From contig JAFZQJ010000027.1 in NCBI GenBank assembly GCA_017620395.1, positions 1 to 64,000 on the forward strand: a DNA stretch of 64,000 bases, given 5' to 3'. The notes beneath the pieces are model-generated. The model ran no database searches and had not been told where the DNA came from. It was given only the letters and a program-made list of their open reading frames with translations. This DNA comes from Clostridia bacterium (lineage in GTDB: Bacteria > Bacillota > Clostridia > Oscillospirales > RGIG8002). Positions 60,523 to 64,000 of this stretch are shown one piece after another. Both the position numbers and the translations under genes were made by a program. Numbering within the stretch: position 1 is the stretch's first letter; the number at the start of each line of letters is the position of its first letter.

Positions 60523-61207
60523 CTCCGTCGTTTTCGAGCGTTTTGCGAAGACTAAGCAGCGCCTTTTTTTCTATTCGCGAAACGTATGAGCGCGAGATTT
60601 TCATTGATTCCGCGACCTCGCGCTGCGTTCTCGGGCGGCGGTTATCGAGGCCGTACCGCATAACTATGATACGGCGCTCGCGGTCGCTGAGTCCTTGAAC
60701 GCACCGCCTGAGTTTTTCGTTTTCCATCATCCGCGAGATATTCTCGAACGTATCTTCTTCGCTGCAGATAACGTCGAGCAGCCGGATGGCGTTTCCATCC
60801 TTGTCGGTGTCGATCGGATCGTCTATGTAAACCTCTGCGCCGGTCTTTTTCTGTCCGCGGAAAAACATGAGTATTTCGTTTTCGATGCATCTGGCCGCGT
60901 AGGTCGAGAGATTTATCCCTTTGTCCGTCTTGAAAGAGCCGATTGCTTTTATAAGTCCTATCGTGCCTATTGAAATCAAGTCGTCCTGGTCTTTGGCGTC
61001 CGAATGGTACTTCTTAACGATGTGAGCAACAAGCCGCAGGTTATGCTCTATCAGCGTATCACGCGCAGAGGCGTCGCCGTTTTTCATCCGCTCAAGCGCT
61101 TCCTTTTCTTCCTTTTGAGAAAGCGGTTTTGGGAAGAAACCCGCCACGCCGACTTCGAGAGCAAAAAACGCGGCGTTTATCAGCAGAAGCAGTATGCCGT
61201 AAAACAT
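60506..61207 (-). CDS. sigK: Sporulation sigma factor SigK, intact, with pro-sequence
   Basis: SigK is the late mother-cell sigma factor. The 233-residue protein has a hydrophobic pro-sequence (about 1-25), then the SigK region E-H-N-L-R-L-V-A-H-I-V-K-K-Y, D-L-I-S-I-G-T-I-G-L-I-K-A (region 2) and R-E-V-A-E-S-M-K-I-S-R-S-Y-V-S-R-I-E (region 4). The gene is continuous, without a skin element. SpoIVB, which triggers its activation, is encoded at 4.9 kb. The 3' end overlaps dnaE. Confidence 0.95.
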   Translation of the reverse strand: MFYGILLLLINAAFFALEVGVAGFFPKPLSQKEEKEALERMKNGDASARDTLIEHNLRLVAHIVKKYHSDAKDQDDLISIGTIGLIKAIGSFKTDKGINLSTYAARCIENEILMFFRGQKKTGAEVYIDDPIDTDKDGNAIRLLDVICSEEDTFENISRMMENEKLRRCVQGLSDRERRIIVMRYGLDNRRPRTQREVAESMKISRSYVSRIEKKALLSLRKTLENDGVSRPV

Positions 61208-61228
61208 TAAACCATCACTCCCGTGATA

Positions 61229-61236
61229 ATAATATG
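61229..61236 (-). promoter_or_regulatory. Candidate mother-cell (sigma-E/K-type) -10 box of sigK
   Basis: Minus strand CATATTAT (61236-61229) fits the CATAnnnT form of sigma-E and sigma-K. It is about 20 bp before the sigK start. No convincing -35 is visible, and the leader would be very short. Confidence 0.35.
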
Positions 61237-61269
61237 CCGAGGCGGCCGCTTCCGTGCAAGTCCGTTCGC

Positions 61270-61584
61270 CTATGATGAAAAATCTTCTATCCTGCGGTTG
61301 AGCTCATCGTCGTCCGCGGCGTATACGCCGCGTATCAGCGCAAGTCTGTCGCTTTCGGGCAGGGTGCGTGTGTCAACCTCGACAACGGTTAGCGGCTCGC
61401 TTATGCCGGGCTTGAACACGCCTATCAAACCGTTGTATTCACGAAGGAAGTAACCGTCAACCTCGGAGACTGTCGACGCGGGCGGCGTCGGAATTGAGGC
61501 TGCGCGTTTTGTGATTTGAGGCGTTACCAGCGCCAATACCGCAGAAACCGCAAGAACAGAAGAGAGTATTATTCGTTTTTTCAT
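61270..61584 (-). CDS. BofC C-terminal-domain-like secreted protein
   Basis: The 104-residue protein has a signal segment (about 3-22), then a domain with Y-F-L-R-E-Y-N-G-L-I-G-V-F-K, L-P-E-S-D-R and L-x-x-G-V-Y followed by L-N-R-R-I-E-D-F. This fits the BofC C-terminal domain; BofC in Bacillus subtilis is a forespore inhibitor of SpoIVB signalling to sigma-K. Only the C-terminal half of BofC is present, and the gene precedes sigK in the same direction. The start ATG 61584 follows GAGGTG by five bases. Confidence 0.75.
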   Translation of the reverse strand: MKKRIILSSVLAVSAVLALVTPQITKRAASIPTPPASTVSEVDGYFLREYNGLIGVFKPGISEPLTVVEVDTRTLPESDRLALIRGVYAADDDELNRRIEDFSS

Positions 61585-61715
61585 CAGATCACCTCGGGTA
61601 TACAATCCTACATACATGGGGTTACAATGCTGTTGATCGGCGCGTAACAGTCGGTTCTGTTATCGTTTTATATTCTGCGCGGAATAACGAAAAATAGTCA
61701 TTACGAAAAAAACTC

Positions 61716-61744
61716 TTTCAATTAACATCGCCGCGTGTTATAAT
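61716..61744 (+). promoter_or_regulatory. Sigma-A promoter of the penicillin-binding protein gene
   Basis: TTTCAA (61716-61721; a 3/6 match), 17-bp spacer, TATAAT (61739-61744), about 30 bp before the ATG at 61773. Confidence 0.5.
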
Positions 61745-61772
61745 ATAAGCGTAGAAAGGGGTCTTGTCACGA

Positions 61773-64000
61773 ATGAAGCGATTCCTGAAAAACGTGTGGG
61801 ATAAGATCAAGGCCTTTTGGAGAATAATCACAAAACCGTTCTCAAAGCTTCGCGCCTGGTGGCGCACCTTCCGCGAAACGAAGGTGGGCAAGGTCGTCAA
61901 GTGGGTAGGCAGGACCGTGGGAACGCTTCTTTTGGTACTCTTTTTTACCGGCGTTTTCACCGCGCTTACCGTGCTGATATACATTACGCAGTTTATTAAC
62001 CCCGATATCGGCATCGATCTCAACAACCTGAGTCTCGCATACACTTCCACGATTTATTACACGGACAACGTCACTGGCGAACCGGTAGTTGAAGAAAAGC
62101 TTTATCTCAACGAGAACTGTATATGGGTGGATCTTGAGAACATACCGGATAATCTGGTCAACGCGTTCATCGCTATAGAAGACCAGCGTTTTTGGGAGCA
62201 CGGCGGCGTCGACTGGAAGCGTACGTTCGGCGCTATCCTGAACACTTTTACCGGAACCGACAGCCGCTACGGCGGTTCCACTATAGACCAGCAGCTGATA
62301 AAAAATCTGACGGGCGATAACGAGGTCTCTATAAAACGAAAAATAATGGAGATCGTCAGAGCGACGCACCTCGAGAAGAAGTATTCCAAAAAGACGATCC
62401 TCGAGGTCTATCTGAACAGGATAAACCTCGGCAGCACCTACACGGGCGTTCAGGTTGCCGCCAACTCATACTTTGACAAGGATGTTTCGGAGCTTACGCT
62501 TGCTGAATGCGCGAGCATCGCGGGCATAACGCGTGCTCCGACGAAGTATAATCCTCAGTTGAATCTTCAGAATAACAGGGACAGAGCCGTCGTCGTCCTC
62601 GATCAGATGCTCCAGCAGGGCTACATCACTCCGCAGCAGCACGCGGAAGCAAAGGCTGAGATCGCGGAGCTCGAGGTCCTGCCGAGAAAGAATATAGATC
62701 AGCCCGAGTTTATACAGAGCTACTTCACCGATCAGGTAATTGAAGAGGTTACCAAAGATCTGATGGAGCAGTACGGATACGAGAAGAGTCACGCGCAGAA
62801 CATCGTTTACACCGGCGGATTGAGCATCTACTGCACCATGGATAAGGATATTCAGGATATCATGGAGCAGAAATACGCCGAGACCGAGTTCAACAACGCG
62901 ACGAACAAATACGGCGAAAAAATCGAATCCGCGATGGTTGTCATGGATTATACCGGCGCGGTTAGGGGCATAATAGGCGGCAGAGAGAAGACGGGCAACC
63001 GTGTTCTCAACCGCGCTACGCAGTCGTTGCGTCCGCCGGGCTCGTCAATAAAGCCCCTCAGCGTTTACGGACCCGCGTTCGAGTATTCGAAAGATATCGT
63101 GTGGAATCTGGAGATCGAGGATTCACCCGTTGACGGCAAGTGGCCGAAGAATCAGAGCGGCACGCCGTCGGGTGAAATGATAACGGTTCAACGCGGTCTT
63201 GCGCTTTCGCTCAACACCATAGCGGTCAGAGTAATGAAAGAGTTTGTGACGACCTCCGTTTCTTATGAGTTCCTTAAGACGAAACTGCATATCACCAGTT
63301 TGGTCGACTCGCAGAAGAGGGACGGGAAGACGCTGTCCGACATCGCGCTCGCTCCGCTTGCGCTCGGTCAGCTCACGAACGGCATTTCCGTGCTTGAGTT
63401 GTGCGCCGGATATACTATTTTCGGCAGCGGCGGAATGCACGCCGATCCGTACTTCTATGAAAAGGTTGTCGATTCCGCAGGCAATCTTATACTCGAAAAA
63501 CGTCCGAATGTAACGGAGGCGATCACCGAGCAAACGGCGTTTATTATGAACAAGTTGCTTCAGACGGTCGTTTCGTCCGGTACCGGTACGCCGGCGAAGT
63601 TCAAGGGCTTTGAAATCGGCGGCAAGACCGGTACGTCAAACGACGACTGCGACCGCTGGTTCGTTGGATATACTCCGTACTACGTGGCAGCCGCCTGGAC
63701 CGGATTCGATTCGCCGACTACCGTCAAGGGTTTCCGCACAAATCCGTCGGTAACGATTTGGAAGAAGGTAATGGAAGCCATCCACCAAGGCCTGCCGGCA
63801 AAGAGTTTCCCGAAGGCTCCGTCCGGCGTTTACGCCTCGGGCGGCGGCTGGTACAAGAAAGGAACGAAGCCGTACGAACCTCCGGCGCCCGAACCGGAGC
63901 CCGAGCCGGAGCCGGAAAGCAGTGCCTCTGAGGAGGCGCCCGGCGGAGAAGGTTCGGTACCCGAGGAGTCGAGCGGGGGAGACGTTGTAGTCGAGAGCAG
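61773..64000 (+). CDS. Class A penicillin-binding protein (PBP1A-like), 3' end outside window
   Basis: It polymerises and cross-links peptidoglycan. 742 residues are visible and the frame is still open at the window end. After a basic cytoplasmic stretch (about 1-48) and a transmembrane helix (about 50-72) comes the GT51 glycosyltransferase: E-D-Q-R-F-W-E-H-G-G-V-D (catalytic Glu), G-G-S-T-I-D-Q-Q-L-I-K-N and R-x-P-T-K-Y-N-P. The transpeptidase follows: P-G-S-S-I-K-P-L (active Ser, Lys), S-L-N-T and G-K-T-G-T-S-N-D. A Glu-Pro and Ser/Gly-rich tail starts near residue 705. ATG 61773 lies behind AGAAAGGGG. Confidence 0.95.
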   Translation, partial: MKRFLKNVWDKIKAFWRIITKPFSKLRAWWRTFRETKVGKVVKWVGRTVGTLLLVLFFTGVFTALTVLIYITQFINPDIGIDLNNLSLAYTSTIYYTDNVTGEPVVEEKLYLNENCIWVDLENIPDNLVNAFIAIEDQRFWEHGGVDWKRTFGAILNTFTGTDSRYGGSTIDQQLIKNLTGDNEVSIKRKIMEIVRATHLEKKYSKKTILEVYLNRINLGSTYTGVQVAANSYFDKDVSELTLAECASIAGITRAPTKYNPQLNLQNNRDRAVVVLDQMLQQGYITPQQHAEAKAEIAELEVLPRKNIDQPEFIQSYFTDQVIEEVTKDLMEQYGYEKSHAQNIVYTGGLSIYCTMDKDIQDIMEQKYAETEFNNATNKYGEKIESAMVVMDYTGAVRGIIGGREKTGNRVLNRATQSLRPPGSSIKPLSVYGPAFEYSKDIVWNLEIEDSPVDGKWPKNQSGTPSGEMITVQRGLALSLNTIAVRVMKEFVTTSVSYEFLKTKLHITSLVDSQKRDGKTLSDIALAPLALGQLTNGISVLELCAGYTIFGSGGMHADPYFYEKVVDSAGNLILEKRPNVTEAITEQTAFIMNKLLQTVVSSGTGTPAKFKGFEIGGKTGTSNDDCDRWFVGYTPYYVAAAWTGFDSPTTVKGFRTNPSVTIWKKVMEAIHQGLPAKSFPKAPSGVYASGGGWYKKGTKPYEPPAPEPEPEPEPESSASEEAPGGEGSVPEESSGGDVVVES

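Overview
The window reads as chromosome of a spore-forming, low-oxygen-adapted member of the Bacillota (class Clostridia, probably a gut or rumen Oscillospirales-type lineage). The support is: four sporulation genes (spoIIR, spoIVB, sigK, a BofC-like gene), a type III glutamine synthetase, an RNA polymerase omega gene in the yicC-remA-gmk-rpoZ-priA order, PASTA kinase/phosphatase genes, dockerin-bearing secreted glycoside hydrolases, perfect sigma-A type promoters with 17-bp spacers, and frequent TTG/GTG starts. The DNA is GC-rich in the core genes and visibly AT-richer in a few accessory patches. The lineage is an inference; no rRNA gene is present.

Layout. 1-6.1 kb: 3' part of a vsr endonuclease, a Ser/Glu-rich surface protein, a membrane metallophosphoesterase with a predicted leaderless start, a secreted glucosaminidase, spoIIR, a short FNT-family channel and spoIVB. 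6.2-9.4 kb: a nitrogen-assimilation operon asnA-glnN on the minus strand. 9.5-11.5 kb: pncB-rlmH. 11.6-26.5 kb: a long housekeeping operon yicC-remA-gmk-rpoZ-priA-[GH16 gene A]-def-fmt-Zn peptidase-rsmB-rlmN-prpC-prkC, interrupted by a secreted GH16 protein. 26.6-37.4 kb: two further giant secreted GH16 proteins (1754 and 1493 residues), a small cyclophilin-like protein, and between them a minus-strand unit with its own promoter and terminator that looks like a structured RNA of about 360 nt. 37.5-39.8 kb: a fusion of an XRE-cupin regulator to an acyl-CoA synthetase. 39.9-42.1 kb: an AT-rich accessory patch (methyltransferase, GNAT acetyltransferase, S23-type four-helix-bundle protein) that ends in a remarkable nested hairpin array lying directly 3' of a tRNA-Leu. 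42.2-46.5 kb: pfkA, a free-standing XRE-cupin regulator, a family 4/5-type uracil-DNA glycosylase, an unrecognised 459-residue protein behind an 18-bp perfect palindrome, and ogt. 46.6-52.3 kb: an ATPase of the PRK06851 type, then DUF512 radical-SAM-like protein-der-plsY-gpsA and rpmB. 52.4-64 kb: hprK-glucokinase-murB-rapZ-whiA-dnaE, then sigK and a BofC-like gene in the other direction, and the start of a class A penicillin-binding protein that runs off the window.

How it fits together. Most genes are core metabolism, translation, DNA replication/repair, envelope synthesis and sporulation. The three GH16 proteins share one plan (signal peptide, QxW beta-trefoil, GH16, WD40-like beta-propeller, dockerin) with different extras (BspA-type leucine-rich repeats in A; a BMP/PnrA-type ligand-binding domain in B; two Ig-like modules in C). 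They suggest a secreted, cohesin-docked beta-glucan-degrading set; no cohesin or scaffoldin is in the window. The strongest unexplained signals are the AGTTATATT/AATATAACT hairpin ladder next to tRNA-Leu, the candidate structured RNA between the GH16 genes, and the GH16-dockerin-BMP fusion.
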